DNA of 64,000 bases from an uncultured Lachnospiraceae bacterium (GCA_902776305.1 CACYPS010000017.1:1-64000); one strand, 5' to 3'; positions 8,788 through 21,630 are shown, counted from the stretch's first letter. Numbers and translations: made by a program. The notes: a model not told the origin generated them from the sequence alone.

Positions 8788-11076
8788 ATGATCAAATTGC
8801 ATGAAGGCGGGGTGTATCTTTTCCATGGTACGGAAATCAGTGAATCCTACAGCGGAAATCTTCAGGCTGCGAAAGAAGGAACCATTGCATACGGTATTCT
8901 CAAGCAGCATAACATCTCCGGCAACATGGAACAGCTTCAGATCAGATTTGATGCCCTGACTTCTCATGACATCACTTACGTTGGTATTATCCAGACAGCC
9001 CGCGCTTCGGGACTCGAGAAATTTCCGATTCCGTATGTTCTGACGAACTGTCATAATTCACTCTGCGCTGTCGGAGGTACGATTAATGAGGATGATCATG
9101 TATTCGGACTTACAGCCGCACAGAAATACGGCGGAGTATATGTTCCGCCGATGCAGGCAGTTATCCACCAGTATGCCCGTGAAATGCTTTCCGGCGGCGG
9201 AAAAATGATTCTCGGCAGCGACAGCCACACACGCTACGGTGCGCTCGGAACCATGGCTATGGGTGAGGGCGGTCCGGAACTTGTCAAGCAGCTCCTTTCA
9301 CGCACCTATGATATCAAGATGCCGGAGATTGTTGCAATTTATCTGACCGGCGAGCCGCGTCCGGGTGTCGGACCTCAGGATATTGCGCTTGCAATCATCG
9401 GCGCAGTATTTAAGAATGGCTTTGTTAAGAACAAGGTTATGGAATTTGTGGGACCCGGCGTTGCAAATCTCTCCATGGATTACCGAATCGGCGTGGATGT
9501 CATGACCACTGAGACGACATGTCTTTCTTCGATCTGGCAGACAGACGACCTGACCCGCGAGTATTATGCGACTCATAAGAGAGAGCAGGATTTCAAGGCT
9601 CTCGCACCGGCTTCCGTGGCATATTATGATTCGCTGATGGAGATAGACCTTTCCGAGATCAAGCCGATGATCGCTATGCCTTATCATCCGAGCTGCACAT
9701 ACACAATCGACGAAGTCCTTGCCAACCCGGCAGACATCCTTCATGAGACAGAAGAACGCGCGAAGGTGTCTTTCGGCGACAAGGTTCATGTAGATCTTAT
9801 GAGCAAGCTCGTAGACGGGAAAATAATGGTCGACCAGGGTATCATCGCAGGATGTGCGGGCGGCGGATTTGAAAATATCTGTGATGCAGCTGACATACTG
9901 CGCAATAAGAGCATCGGTGACGACAGGTTCTCCCTGAATATTTATCCGGCATCCATGCCTGTTTACATGGAACTTGTGAAAAACGGCGTATTTGCGGATC
10001 TGCTTGAGACAGGAGCAGTTATTAAGCCTGCTTTCTGCGGACCTTGCTTCGGCGCGGGAGATACGCCGGCCAACAACGCGTTCTCGATCCGTCATTCGAC
10101 TCGCAACTTCCCGAACCGCGAAGGTTCAAAAGTCCAGGAAGGACAGATCTCTTCTGTCGCGCTGATGGATGCGAGATCGATCGCTGCAACTGCTGCCAAT
10201 AAGGGAATCCTGACTTCAGCCGAATACTTTACCGGTGATTATACGAAACCGAAGTATTTCTTTGACGACAGGATCTACAGGAACCGCGTGTTCAACAGCA
10301 AAGGTGAGCCGGATCCGTCCGCAGAGCTTCAGTTCGGCCCGAACATCAAGGACTGGCCGTCCATGCCGGCGCTCACGGACAATCTGCTTCTTAAGGTCGT
10401 CAGCGAGATTCATGATCCGGTAACGACAACGGACGAGCTGATTCCTTCCGGTGAGACTTCCTCTTACCGCTCGAATCCGCTCAAGCTGGCCGGGTTCGCA
10501 CTTTCCAGAAAGGATCCGGCATATGTCGGCCGTGCGAAGGAGATCCAGAAGGCTGAAATCGCCCGTGAGGAAGCACTGGGCGAGAGCGAGGAAGCTCTGG
10601 AGACGGTCGTAAAGGCTGCATATGAGGAAGCGGCTGGGATGATGAGCAGGGTACGGGAAGTTTTCCCGGATGTCGAGTATGACAATACAGGCATCGGTTC
10701 GACTATTTTTGCGGTCAAACCCGGCGATGGTTCAGCCCGCGAGCAGGCAGCGTCCTGCCAGAAAGTGCTTGGCGGATGGGCCAACATTGCAAATGAGTAC
10801 GCCACCAAGCGCTACCGCTCCAACCTGATCAACTGGGGCATGCTGCCGCTGCTTATCGATGACGGTGAGCTGCCGTTTGCAAACGGCGATTATATCTTCC
10901 TTCCGAATATTCAGAATGAAGTCCGGGAGAAGGCGGAAGTGATTGAAGCCTACACCGTGAAGGCGGACGGCCTGGTGAAATTCTCCATGAAGCTCGGTGA
11001 TTTGACCGACGATGAGAGGGAAATAATTGAGGACGGGTGCCTGATCAATTATTATCGCAGCCACAAAACCAACTGA
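8788..11076 (+). CDS. Aconitase-family hydratase
   Basis: A 762-residue single-chain protein of the aconitase superfamily, annotated in related clostridia simply as 'hydratase'. The N-terminal domain has GSDSHT (143-148). Three cysteines placed like the 4Fe-4S ligands occur at C356 (AGCAGGG) and C417/C420 (FCGPC). The C-terminal swivel domain has [10 protein letters not shown] and [12 protein letters not shown]. The first cluster motif differs from the usual GSCTN of aconitase and isopropylmalate isomerase, so the substrate may not be citrate. It has a good ribosome site (GAGGAGG) and is the last gene of the lipoprotein-regulator-hydratase set. Confidence 0.88.
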   Translation: MIKLHEGGVYLFHGTEISESYSGNLQAAKEGTIAYGILKQHNISGNMEQLQIRFDALTSHDITYVGIIQTARASGLEKFPIPYVLTNCHNSLCAVGGTINEDDHVFGLTAAQKYGGVYVPPMQAVIHQYAREMLSGGGKMILGSDSHTRYGALGTMAMGEGGPELVKQLLSRTYDIKMPEIVAIYLTGEPRPGVGPQDIALAIIGAVFKNGFVKNKVMEFVGPGVANLSMDYRIGVDVMTTETTCLSSIWQTDDLTREYYATHKREQDFKALAPASVAYYDSLMEIDLSEIKPMIAMPYHPSCTYTIDEVLANPADILHETEERAKVSFGDKVHVDLMSKLVDGKIMVDQGIIAGCAGGGFENICDAADILRNKSIGDDRFSLNIYPASMPVYMELVKNGVFADLLETGAVIKPAFCGPCFGAGDTPANNAFSIRHSTRNFPNREGSKVQEGQISSVALMDARSIAATAANKGILTSAEYFTGDYTKPKYFFDDRIYRNRVFNSKGEPDPSAELQFGPNIKDWPSMPALTDNLLLKVVSEIHDPVTTTDELIPSGETSSYRSNPLKLAGFALSRKDPAYVGRAKEIQKAEIAREEALGESEEALETVVKAAYEEAAGMMSRVREVFPDVEYDNTGIGSTIFAVKPGDGSAREQAASCQKVLGGWANIANEYATKRYRSNLINWGMLPLLIDDGELPFANGDYIFLPNIQNEVREKAEVIEAYTVKADGLVKFSMKLGDLTDDEREIIEDGCLINYYRSHKTN

Positions 11077-11078
11077 AA

Positions 11079-11158
11079 TTCAGGAACGCTTCGGCGTTCT
11101 TACCGCGACGTGCGCGGCGCGTAAGCGCCTTCAACTCTGCGCACGTCTGCGATTCGCT
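11079..11158 (-). repeat. Dispersed hairpin repeat family 1, copy C
   Basis: About 80 bases beginning just past the hydratase stop. Read on the minus strand it starts GCGAATCGCAGACGTGCGC, has an inner hairpin GGCGC-TTAC-GCGCC, closes the outer stem with GCGCACGTC, then forms a second hairpin AAGAACGCCGAAGCGTTC and ends in CTGAA. It aligns over its whole length with copy B at 36471-36547. Confidence 0.75.
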
Positions 11159-11159
11159 G

Positions 11160-11202
11160 AAAAAACGCTCTGCGGGGGTCATCCCATGCAGAGCGTTTTT
11201 TT
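11160..11202 (+). terminator. Rho-independent terminator after hydratase
   Basis: AAAAAACGCTCTGC pairs with GCAGAGCGTTTTTT around a 15-base loop, followed by the T-run. Confidence 0.9.
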
Positions 11203-11410
11203 GCGCGAGTAAGCGATCTGTGCGCAGATAAAGATACAAACTGACGCTTGCCTGCACCGGCGCGCAGAGAGTCGAAAAGCGATTCTTTATTTAAATTGTA
11301 TGGAATACGCAGAATATTTCAAACTACATGAAAAGTATATATTTGCGTATACAATTTGTAAAATTAGCTGTAATATATGGAAAAAATCATACTTTTTTAC
11401 CAAAAAAGTG

Positions 11411-11439
11411 TTGACAATTCTAGAATGATTTGTTAATAT
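11411..11439 (+). promoter_or_regulatory. Strong sigma-A promoter of noncoding unit 1
   Basis: A perfect -35 TTGACA (11411-11416), a 17-base spacer and -10 TAATAT (11434-11439). No annotated-size gene follows for about 950 bases on this strand. Confidence 0.75.
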
Positions 11440-11838
11440 ACTTACATCACAAGACAACATACTTTTTACAGAAAGGATAGTACTTAACAAGTTAACAATT
11501 TCTGATTCTTCTTAAGAATTTTTCGGAGACGAGAAATCCGAAAAGAGTATTCAGGATAGAAAACTTCTTCCACATTAAAAATAAGTCCTGACGAAGCTGT
11601 TTAAGGACAACCCATATAGATCAGCCGGATGGGAAAACCTTTTTCAGTAAAACTTCTCCGAAGGAAAACCTTTAAACATTTGTTTCGTGTTTATCACAAG
11701 GAAACCTTCCATTTTGAAGTATTTGAATATGGCATATATAGGAAGAACAATTTATCTGAATAACGTTAATATGAAAAATTGATTTTATTTTTCTTTTAAC
11801 AGCACAGGAAGATCAGAGCCATATGGAGGGTGTTTCCC

Positions 11839-11898
11839 ATGAACACATTAGACGAGCCGATCCTCGTATCCCCTCAATATGATAAAGGCAGAGCATAG
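11839..11898 (+). CDS. Possible 19-residue small protein
   Basis: ATG at 11839 follows GGAGGG by eight bases and opens a 19-codon frame beginning MNTLDEPILV and ending in DKGRA before TAG. It sits inside candidate RNA 1. The ribosome site is good, but the length is too short to judge coding by composition. It could be a real small peptide, a regulatory leader, or chance. Confidence 0.3.
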   Translation: MNTLDEPILVSPQYDKGRA

Positions 11899-12343
11899 CA
11901 GTTCCCAACACCAGAAGACCATTTCCATGAATTGAATGAAAAATGATTAAAGATCTCGTAGGAGATAAAACTCGGAAATCAGGTTTATCTTAGCTTGCTT
12001 GCATATTGAGACAACTGCCGGTCAGCGAAACTTCAGGATTGTAAAGAAAGTTCTAAAGAGGTAACTGACATTTATAAGGAGTCTGATCATAAGTAATTGG
12101 GGTTGTCGTGGTTAGATGATTTCGATGAAACTGAAGAATCCTAAAAACTTAAGATAGTATTTTCTAAGTCATTTGACGAGTTGGGAATTAAAATAAATAT
12201 TTATATACATACTTTGAAAATATATTTGAAAAGATTTGAAGGTTTATCAAATATCAAATATCAAGTATCAAAAAACAACATATGGAACTTGACAACTGAA
12301 TAATGATATTTAAAGGAGATAAATCCCTTGGATGTAGAATTCT

Positions 12344-12385
12344 AAAGGGCCGCTATTGCAAAGTACACGTGGTAGCGGCCCTTTT
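12344..12385. terminator. Rho-independent terminator of noncoding unit 1
   Basis: A twelve-base perfect stem, AAAGGGCCGCTA with TAGCGGCCCTTT, and an 18-base loop. The 3' side ends in T4. It also lies just past the end of the convergent rluA-type gene and has A-rich sequence on the other side, so it may serve both. Confidence 0.85.
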
Positions 12386-12397
12386 CGTATGTTCAGT

Positions 12398-13015
12398 TCA
12401 GATCGACAGCTCCATGAGCTTTCCCGTTCCCGGATGAATGAACGAAAGCCGGCACGCAGTAAGCATAAGTCTTCCGTGATAATCAGGGTCCGGTCTGCCG
12501 TATTTTCTGTCTCCTTTTATCGGCATGCCTGCGTTCGAGAGCTGGACACGGATCTGGTGATGCCGACCGGTCATAAGCCTGATCTCCAGTTCACTGTCGG
12601 ACAGCTTCTTATAGGAAAGCACAGCCTGCTTTGATTTGGGAGTTCCCTTAGCGACGACTCTGCTCGTGTTGGTGCGCCCGTCTTTCAGAAGATAGTCTGT
12701 CAGGATGTCCTCGTCCTTGGGTATCTGTCCGGTAATTTCTGCCCTGTATATCTTTTCGATTTTCCCTTCCGTGAGCTGACGGGTGAGGCCGGCAGCGGCC
12801 TTTTTATTTTTGGCAAAAAGCACAAGACCTTCAACCGGCTGATCCAGCCGGTTAATGACATGAAGCTCCGGCTTCTGCTGACCTTTGTTCTTCTTAATAA
12901 AATCTGCCAGAAGCATGCTCTCAAGATCCTGCGTGAGAGCGCTGCGGCTCTGAACAGGAAGGCCTGCTTCCTTGTGCACAACTAAAATATCTTTGTCCTC
13001 GTAAATTATTTTCAT
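12398..13015 (-). CDS. RluA-family pseudouridine synthase
   Basis: A 205-residue catalytic domain that isomerises uridine to pseudouridine in RNA. The active-site motif is INRLDQPVEG with the presumed catalytic aspartate at D58, followed by the conserved Y-R segment (KIYRAEI) and TGRHHQIRVQL near residue 150. There is no N-terminal S4 domain, so it belongs to the short YhcT/RluA-like forms. The start at 13015 has GGAG ten bases upstream, inside the first of three tandem leader repeats. The RNA target cannot be predicted. Confidence 0.9.
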   Translation of the reverse strand: MKIIYEDKDILVVHKEAGLPVQSRSALTQDLESMLLADFIKKNKGQQKPELHVINRLDQPVEGLVLFAKNKKAAAGLTRQLTEGKIEKIYRAEITGQIPKDEDILTDYLLKDGRTNTSRVVAKGTPKSKQAVLSYKKLSDSELEIRLMTGRHHQIRVQLSNAGMPIKGDRKYGRPDPDYHGRLMLTACRLSFIHPGTGKLMELSI

Positions 13016-13187
13016 TAGGGGGTCTCCGTTTTATTCTGCGTCAGAGATTAAGTTTGTATGTTCCAAGCTTCATCAGGGGGGGCTCCGTTTTATTCTGCGT
13101 CAGATATAAAGTTTGTACGTTTCAAGTTTCATCAGGGGGTCTCCGTATTATTCTGTGTCAGAGATTAAGTTTGTATGTTCCAAGTAT
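13013..13187 (-). repeat. Three 58-59 bp tandem repeats upstream of the rluA-type gene
   Basis: Copies begin at 13013, 13071 and 13130. Each contains the complement of CGGAGNCCCCCTNATGAA, that is, the gene's own ribosome site and start context. On the minus strand two of the upstream copies therefore create 10-codon frames with their own SD and ATG, at 13073-13041 (MKLGTYKLNL) and 13132-13100 (MKLETYKLYI). In the third copy the ATG is lost. The rest of 13188-13426 holds only the V-ATPase promoter as far as I can see. Confidence 0.8.
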
Positions 13188-13346
13188 ATCCTACTATGTC
13201 ATAAAATGCGAGATACGAGTTAAGGAGAACACCTTCACTTGCAACGCGTGCTTTATCATGCTAAAATTGCAACGTGTAGATGCATTTGAAGAAAAGAAAT
13301 ACCGGAGAACTCCCGACTTATTTGTACATGTTATTCAAAATTTATG

Positions 13347-13374
13347 TTGTAAAGTCGCGGTTATATGGTAGAAT
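13347..13374 (+). promoter_or_regulatory. Probable promoter of the V-ATPase operon
   Basis: TTGTAA (13347-13352), a 16-base spacer and TAGAAT (13369-13374), about 50 bases before the first gene of the operon. Confidence 0.5.
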
Positions 13375-13426
13375 TTTATAGATAAGCATTTACACAAATC
13401 CATATATTTAAAGGTGGTGATAATTC

Positions 13427-13735
13427 TTGATTGAAGAGAGCATTAAGGCTGTCAAAGCGGCAGAAGAAAAAGCCGAAGCTATGCTTGCCGATGCAAGGAA
13501 AGAAGCTGATGCCATCATAATGAAGGCAAAAGCAGACGCCGAGCAGTTGGTAAAGGATGCCGGTGAGAACGGTAAGACTTCCGCTGCCGAAGAGATGGAG
13601 AGAGCCCGGATCGCCGGAGAGGCTGTCCTGGCGGAAGCTGAAAAAGAGGCGGCGAAAGATGTAGAAGCACTCAAGGCCGTTACGGAAGGTAAAGTCAGCG
13701 ACGCCATCGCTGCAGTGATCAACGACCTGATTTAG
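13427..13735 (+). CDS. V-type ATPase peripheral stalk subunit (G/H-like)
   Basis: A 102-residue, almost wholly helical, alanine/glutamate/lysine-rich coiled coil (KAAEEKAEAMLADARKEAD and similar heptads). This matches the small stalk subunit, called H in archaea and NtpF in Enterococcus, that pairs with subunit E to hold the V1 head against rotation. It begins with TTG at 13427 after AAGGTGGTG. It is the first gene of the operon and is followed by a 213-base gap that holds a family 2 repeat. Confidence 0.85.
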   Translation: MIEESIKAVKAAEEKAEAMLADARKEADAIIMKAKADAEQLVKDAGENGKTSAAEEMERARIAGEAVLAEAEKEAAKDVEALKAVTEGKVSDAIAAVINDLI

Positions 13736-13783
13736 GACCGGTAATTGCGTTCCGGCCTGGGAGGGATCCGGATCGGATTTATG

Positions 13784-13836
13784 TCAGCTGATGCTGACCT
13801 TAAGTCATATGCGGGTCTTGTGAGCGAGACTCGGCT
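13784..13836 (+). repeat. Dispersed hairpin repeat family 2, copy 1
   Basis: Contains CAGCTGATGCTGACCTTAAG, then a hairpin GTCTT-GTGAGC-GAGAC. It matches copies after livK (26206-26258) and after asnS (35366-35420, minus strand). It lies in the gap between the first two V-ATPase genes. A further hairpin (GGAGCAG with CTGCTTCC) follows at about 13888-13910. Confidence 0.55.
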
Positions 13837-13948
13837 CTCCGGTCTGAGAACGTACTTATAATGGAAGCTGTGAAAGCGGCTTCCGGGGAGCAGTGACGAG
13901 CTGCTTCCGTGTAACTTAAAACGCAGTAAAGAAAGGCGGGAATTTTGC

Positions 13949-16451
<2,503 letters not shown>

Positions 16452-16480
16452 TCGGCGTAATTACTTAAAGGAGAAGTTAT

Positions 16481-17074
16481 ATGGCAGGCATTGATAATAT
16501 TACCGGCCGTATCCTGCAGGAAGCGCAGGGAGAAGTGGATAAAATTCTGGAAAATGCCGCAAATCAGGCTAAGGAGATCGTCGATAAGGCCGACGTGGAG
16601 GCACAAGCCGTCTCCAGGGCAGCGGCGGCGAGATCGGAGCAGCAGACGAAGCTGTATGCTGCACGGGTCAAGTCATCGGCGGAGAGTACCAGAAAAAAGG
16701 CACTTCTCTCGGCAAAGCAGGAGATTATTGACAGTGTCATTGATCAGGCCTATAACAAATTAATCAATCAGGATGACGCATCTTATTTCGATATGATGCA
16801 GAAGATCCTTGCGAAAGCAGTACGCCCGGAGAAGGGAACGATCGCCCTTCCGGCTGCGGACCTCGCAAGAGTTCCGGATTTCTTTAAGAAAGCAGTCAGT
16901 AAGATCGCCGGCGATAAGGGAGGCGAGCTTACATTTGCAAAGGAACCGGCAAAGATCGACAGCGGTTTCGTTCTCTCATACGGCGGTATCGAGGAGAACT
17001 GTTCGCTTCGTTCAATATTTGCAGCTAACAGAGATCAGATTCAGGACACGATCTGTAAGGTCCTGTTCTCTTAA
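16481..17074 (+). CDS. ntpE: V-type ATPase subunit E (peripheral stalk)
   Basis: A 197-residue protein. The first 100 residues form a long charged helix (ILQEAQGEVDKILENAANQ), and a globular C-terminal domain follows. It forms the peripheral stalk with the small G/H-like subunit encoded at 13427-13735. ATG follows AAAGGAG by eight bases and lies 29 bases after ntpK. The next gene begins ten bases downstream. Confidence 0.92.
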   Translation: MAGIDNITGRILQEAQGEVDKILENAANQAKEIVDKADVEAQAVSRAAAARSEQQTKLYAARVKSSAESTRKKALLSAKQEIIDSVIDQAYNKLINQDDASYFDMMQKILAKAVRPEKGTIALPAADLARVPDFFKKAVSKIAGDKGGELTFAKEPAKIDSGFVLSYGGIEENCSLRSIFAANRDQIQDTICKVLFS

Positions 17075-17084
17075 GGAGTATTAA

Positions 17085-18059
17085 ATGGCATCAGATTGGG
17101 ATTATACCTATGCGGTAGCAAGAATACGAGTCCTTGAGACACATCTCCTGAGTGACAGTGATGTGAATGCCATGGTCGCGTCGAAGGATATGAAAGCCGC
17201 CCTGACATATCTGAAAGATAAAGGATGGGGAGACGCTTCCGGCAAGGATGATGCGGAGGAGATCCTCGAGATCGAAGAGAAGAAGATCTGGGATACCATG
17301 CGCGAACTTCGCGTGGATTTCTCGGTATTCGACGTTCTCTCTCTCCCGCAGATCTACCACAATCTGAAAGCTGCAGTGAAGGAAACGTGTCTTTCGGGAG
17401 TGCATCACGGAGTGTTTTATCCGGATGACCGATTCGGTCGTGAGGAAATGCTTCGTATCATGCGCGAAAAAGATTATTCTGCATTGCCCGAGCATATGCG
17501 TGCCGCGGCACAGGAAGCATATGAGGCAATGCTGCACAGTCGTGACGGACAGCTGGCCGACATCATCGTCGACAGAGCATGCCTGGATGCTATCGAGGCG
17601 GCGGGACAGAAGTCCAAGGCCAAGGTCATCCGGGACTACGCCGAATCACAGGTCGCGGTCACGAACATTAAGATAGCCGTCCGATCTGCCAAAACGAAGA
17701 AATCCCTCGATTTCCTCCATCGTGCACTGGCGCCGTGCAGGTCATTTGACGTACGTCAGCTTGCTCAGGCGGCATTCACGGGAGAGGATTCCCTGATGGA
17801 TTTCCTTTCATCGGCAGGATTTGCCGAGGCGGCGGAGGCTCTGGAGAAGAGTCCGTCGGCATTTGAACGCTGGTGTGACAACATGCAGATCCGTGCGGTC
17901 AAACCGCAGAAATATGAAGTCTGCTCGGTCGGACCGCTCGTTGCCTATGTTCTTGCAAGACAGAATGAGATCAAGACGGCACGGATCGTCCTTTCAGGTA
18001 AGGAGAATAACCTTTCTGAGGAAGATATCCGGGAAAGAACGAGGGAGATGTATGTCTAA
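17085..18059 (+). CDS. ntpC: V-type ATPase subunit C (subunit d homologue)
   Basis: A 324-residue funnel-shaped adaptor that connects the central rotor shaft to the membrane ring. Recognisable features are the YAVARIRVLETHLL start, a helix-rich body and the conserved [18 protein letters not shown] end. It overlaps the start of the next gene by eight bases, indicating coupled translation. Confidence 0.9.
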   Translation: MASDWDYTYAVARIRVLETHLLSDSDVNAMVASKDMKAALTYLKDKGWGDASGKDDAEEILEIEEKKIWDTMRELRVDFSVFDVLSLPQIYHNLKAAVKETCLSGVHHGVFYPDDRFGREEMLRIMREKDYSALPEHMRAAAQEAYEAMLHSRDGQLADIIVDRACLDAIEAAGQKSKAKVIRDYAESQVAVTNIKIAVRSAKTKKSLDFLHRALAPCRSFDVRQLAQAAFTGEDSLMDFLSSAGFAEAAEALEKSPSAFERWCDNMQIRAVKPQKYEVCSVGPLVAYVLARQNEIKTARIVLSGKENNLSEEDIRERTREMYV

Positions 18060-18375
18060 GATAGCAGTCATGGGAGATTACGACAGCGTTTACGGTTTCG
18101 GTGCTCTGGGACTGGATATCTATCGTGTGACGGATGCTGAGGAGGGAGCTGCGCTCCTGAAGAAGCTCGCAGAGGGCGAGTACGGTGTCGTCTACATGAC
18201 GGAACAGCTGGGTGAGCTGCTCAAAAAGGAAAGAGCTAAGTATGAGGACAGAATCACACCGGCTATTATCCTGATACCGGGAGTATCCGGAAACACGGGT
18301 GAAGGAGTTCAACGTGTCAAGGGATCAGTGGAACAGGCTGTCGGATCCGATATTTTATTCGGAGATATGAAATAG
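18052..18375 (+). CDS. ntpG: V-type ATPase subunit F (rotor shaft)
   Basis: A 107-residue protein, [20 protein letters not shown] at the start, with the alternating strand/helix pattern of V-ATPase subunit F, including TPAIILIPG and a C-terminal helix. It sits on the shaft with subunit D. The start is the ATG at 18052 inside the ntpC end; the upstream part of the open frame is shadow sequence. The Enterococcus name is NtpG; other naming schemes use F. Confidence 0.9.
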   Translation: MSKIAVMGDYDSVYGFGALGLDIYRVTDAEEGAALLKKLAEGEYGVVYMTEQLGELLKKERAKYEDRITPAIILIPGVSGNTGEGVQRVKGSVEQAVGSDILFGDMK

Positions 18376-18425
18376 AAATATCTGTGGCAGGTCATATGAT
18401 CTGCCGCGAAGAGAGGAGAAACAAA

Positions 18426-20192
18426 TTGAGCACAGGCACGATTTTAAAAGTAGCCGGACCGCTGGTCATCGCGGAAGGCATGCGTGATGCAAACATGTTC
18501 GACGTCGTTCGTGTAAGCAAGCAGCGTCTGATCGGTGAAATCATCGAAATGCACGGAGATCAGGCTTCTGTTCAGGTTTATGAAGAGACGTCGGGACTCG
18601 GTCCCGGAGAGCCGGTAGAGTCCACAAATGCTCCGCTTTCCGTAGAACTCGGACCGGGACTCATTGGGTCAATATACGATGGTATTCAGCGTCCGCTTAA
18701 CGGAATCATGAAGAAGACCGGTACGAACAACCTGTCACGAGGCGTTGAGGTCGACGCTCTGGACAGAAACGCAAAGTGGGAATTCGTTCCGACTGCCAAG
18801 GTCGGTGACGAGGTCGAAGCCGGAGATATTGTCGGTACAGTTCAGGAGACGCCGGTCGTCCTTCAGAAGATCATGGTACCGTACGGTGTAAAGGGTAAGA
18901 TCAAATCCATTAAGGGCGGTTCATTTACTGTCGACGAAGTTGTCTATGTCGTTGAGACGGAAGACGGCGACAAAGAGCTCACCATGATGCAGAAGTGGCC
19001 GGTACGCCGCGGACGTCCATACAAGGAAAAAGTTCCGCCGGTCAAGCCGCTCATCACCGGTCAGCGCGTAGTCGATGCTTTCTTCCCGATCGCAAAGGGC
19101 GGCGTCGCTGCTATCCCCGGACCGTTCGGTTCCGGCAAGACAGTCACGCAGCATCAGCTTGCAAAGTGGTCTGAGGCAGACATCGTTGTCTACATCGGCT
19201 GCGGCGAGCGCGGAAACGAGATGACAGACGTTCTGAACGAGTTCCCGGAACTGGTCGACCCGCGTACAGGCGAGTCCCTGATGAAGAGAACCGTACTTAT
19301 TGCAAATACATCCGATATGCCGGTTGCCGCTCGAGAAGCGTCTATTTATACCGGTATTACAATGGCAGAGTATTTCCGTGACATGGGCTACTCCGTGGCA
19401 CTTATGGCTGACTCCACATCCCGCTGGGCTGAGGCTCTCCGCGAGATGTCCGGCCGTCTGGAAGAGATGCCCGGTGAAGAAGGTTATCCCGCTTACCTTG
19501 CATCCCGCCTTGCACAGTTCTACGAGCGCGCAGGTCATGTTATCTCTCTCGGCAAGGAAGGCCGCGAGGGTCAGCTGTCCGCGATCGGCGCCGTTTCACC
19601 GCCCGGCGGTGATATTTCCGAGCCGGTATCCCAGGCTACACTTCGTATCGTCAAGGTATTCTGGGGTCTTGATGCGGACCTTGCTCACCAGAGACACTTC
19701 CCGGCTATCAACTGGCTGACATCCTACAGCCTGTATCTTGACAGCATGGGTCCGTGGTTCGATGAGAATGTAGGACCTGACTGGATGTCCACACGCCAGA
19801 AGCTGATGTCTCTGCTTCAGGATGAGGACTCCCTGAACGAAATCGTAAAGATGGTAGGTATGGATGCTCTCTCTCCGCAGGATCGTCTGAAGATGGAAGC
19901 AGCACGCTCCATCCGTGAGGACTTCCTGCACCAGAACTCCTTCGACGAGGTCGATACGTATACATCACTGGCTAAGCAGTACAATATGATGAGGCTGGTT
20001 TACTCGTTCTATTCAGAGGGCGTTAAGGCTCTTGAGCAGGGCGCAACGATCAACAACCTCGTCAAGATGGAAGTCCGTGAGCGAATCGGCCGTTATAAGT
20101 ACACAAGAGAAGAGAATATTCAGGAAGAATATGAGAAAATCGGCAGAGAGCTGCTTTCTGAAATCTCCGGCCTGATCGGAAAGGAGGACTAA
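18426..20192 (+). CDS. ntpA: V-type ATPase catalytic subunit A
   Basis: A 588-residue catalytic subunit. The P-loop GPFGSGKT is at about residues 232-239, followed by CGERGNEM with the catalytic glutamate region and [15 protein letters not shown]-type sequence ([13 protein letters not shown]). It has the bulge domain between the N-terminal barrel and the nucleotide domain that marks A subunits. I chose TTG at 18426 because AGAGGAG precedes it and the protein then begins in the conserved [13 protein letters not shown]. The next gene starts one base after the stop. Confidence 0.95.
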   Translation: MSTGTILKVAGPLVIAEGMRDANMFDVVRVSKQRLIGEIIEMHGDQASVQVYEETSGLGPGEPVESTNAPLSVELGPGLIGSIYDGIQRPLNGIMKKTGTNNLSRGVEVDALDRNAKWEFVPTAKVGDEVEAGDIVGTVQETPVVLQKIMVPYGVKGKIKSIKGGSFTVDEVVYVVETEDGDKELTMMQKWPVRRGRPYKEKVPPVKPLITGQRVVDAFFPIAKGGVAAIPGPFGSGKTVTQHQLAKWSEADIVVYIGCGERGNEMTDVLNEFPELVDPRTGESLMKRTVLIANTSDMPVAAREASIYTGITMAEYFRDMGYSVALMADSTSRWAEALREMSGRLEEMPGEEGYPAYLASRLAQFYERAGHVISLGKEGREGQLSAIGAVSPPGGDISEPVSQATLRIVKVFWGLDADLAHQRHFPAINWLTSYSLYLDSMGPWFDENVGPDWMSTRQKLMSLLQDEDSLNEIVKMVGMDALSPQDRLKMEAARSIREDFLHQNSFDEVDTYTSLAKQYNMMRLVYSFYSEGVKALEQGATINNLVKMEVRERIGRYKYTREENIQEEYEKIGRELLSEISGLIGKED

Positions 20193-20193
20193 A

Positions 20194-21558
20194 ATGCCGA
20201 AGGAATATCGCACGATTCAGGAGGTCGCCGGACCTCTGATGCTCGTAAAGAGCGTTGAAAATGTAAAGTATGACGAGCTCGGTGAGATTGAGCTTGCAAA
20301 TGGCGAGACACGTCGCTGCAAGGTCCTCGAAATCAACGGCTCCGATGCCCTGGTACAGCTCTTTGAAGCTTCCACAGGTATCAACCTCAGCAACAGTAAA
20401 GTACGTTTCCTCGGCCGCTCCATGGAACTCGGTGTTTCCGAGGATATGCTCGGACGCGTCTTCGACGGTCTGGGACGTACTATTGACGACGGTCCCGAAA
20501 TCCTTCCGGATGAAAGACGCGACATCAACGGTCTTCCGATGAATCCGGCAGCCCGCGAGTATCCGTCCGAGTTCATTCAGACGGGTGTTTCCGCTATCGA
20601 CGGTCTGAATACACTGGTACGTGGCCAGAAGCTCCCGATCTTCTCCGCATCCGGTCTTCCGCATGCCAATCTGGGTGCCCAGATCGCACGTCAGGCAAAA
20701 GTTGTCGGAACGGACGAGCCGTTCGCCGTTGTATTTGCGGCAATGGGTATCACATTTGAGGAAGCGAACTTCTTCATTCAGTCCTTCCGTGAGACCGGCG
20801 CGATCGACCGTACGGTCCTGTTCATCAATCTGGCAAATGACCCGGCTGTTGAGCGTATTTCCACACCTCGTATGGCGCTGACTGCGGCTGAGTATCTTGC
20901 ATTTGAAAAAGATATGCACGTTCTCGTAATCCTTACGGATATCACGAACTATGCCGACGCTCTCCGCGAGGTCTCCGCAGCTCGTAAGGAAGTTCCGGGA
21001 CGCCGCGGTTATCCGGGTTACATGTATACCGACCTTGCTCAGATGTATGAAAGAGCAGGACGTCAGAGAGGCAAGAAGGGCTCCATCACGATGATCCCGA
21101 TCCTCTCCATGCCGGAAGATGATATCACACATCCGATTCCTGACCTGACAGGATACATCACAGAGGGACAGATCATCCTGAGCCGTGAGCTTTACAGAAA
21201 GGGCATCACGCCTCCGATCAATGTTCTTCCGTCTCTTTCCCGTCTGAAGGATAAGGGTATCGGTGTCGGCAAGACACGTGAAGACCACGCTTCCACAATG
21301 AACCAGCTGTTCGCGGCTTATTCCCGCGGCAAGGACGCCAAGGAACTCATGATCATCCTCGGTGAAGCAGCGCTTTCGGATATCGACCTTCTGTACGCTA
21401 AGTTCTCGGATGCGTTTGAAGAGAAGTATATCTCTCAGGGCTACTTCACAGACCGTACGATTCAGGAAACTCTCGATATCGGCTGGGAGCTGCTCCGCAT
21501 GCTGCCGAGGTCCGAGCTGAAACGTATCAATGATAAGATGCTTGACAAGTACTATTGA
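20194..21558 (+). CDS. ntpB: V-type ATPase regulatory subunit B
   Basis: A 454-residue non-catalytic subunit that alternates with A in the V1 hexamer. It has [12 protein letters not shown] at the start, [20 protein letters not shown] in place of a working P-loop, and the conserved [16 protein letters not shown] and [14 protein letters not shown] segments. The ATG overlaps the ribosome site region of the ntpA end. Length is standard. Confidence 0.95.
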   Translation: MPKEYRTIQEVAGPLMLVKSVENVKYDELGEIELANGETRRCKVLEINGSDALVQLFEASTGINLSNSKVRFLGRSMELGVSEDMLGRVFDGLGRTIDDGPEILPDERRDINGLPMNPAAREYPSEFIQTGVSAIDGLNTLVRGQKLPIFSASGLPHANLGAQIARQAKVVGTDEPFAVVFAAMGITFEEANFFIQSFRETGAIDRTVLFINLANDPAVERISTPRMALTAAEYLAFEKDMHVLVILTDITNYADALREVSAARKEVPGRRGYPGYMYTDLAQMYERAGRQRGKKGSITMIPILSMPEDDITHPIPDLTGYITEGQIILSRELYRKGITPPINVLPSLSRLKDKGIGVGKTREDHASTMNQLFAAYSRGKDAKELMIILGEAALSDIDLLYAKFSDAFEEKYISQGYFTDRTIQETLDIGWELLRMLPRSELKRINDKMLDKYY

Positions 21559-21630
21559 TGGCTATTAAACTATCTCGATGTGAGATGCCGCGGCTTTAGA
21601 CAGCTGCGTACACAGAGTTAGGCCATCCGT

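Larger units (their letters stand above)
11446..12385 (+). ncRNA. Candidate large noncoding RNA 1 (about 0.94 kb)
   Basis: This AT-rich stretch runs from a strong promoter to a strong terminator and has no ORF above 20 codons in an expected context. It contains several short hairpin-like motifs with GAAA/AAAA loops (for example AAGGAAAACCTT at about 11660 and AAGGAAACCTT near 11698) and Shine-Dalgarno-like segments. One SD heads a 19-codon ORF (11839-11898) and another a five-codon ORF (TTG at 12328). Large structured RNAs such as ROOL, GOLLD, OLE and raiA are known in Firmicutes, and I cannot assign it to any of them from memory. It might also be a decayed region. Confidence 0.5.

Noticed and set aside
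13054-13371. A 105-codon open frame on the plus strand upstream of the V-ATPase operon
   Set aside because: It is read through the tandem repeats of the rluA-type leader and the V-ATPase promoter, has no ribosome site and repeats its own sequence only because the DNA repeats.
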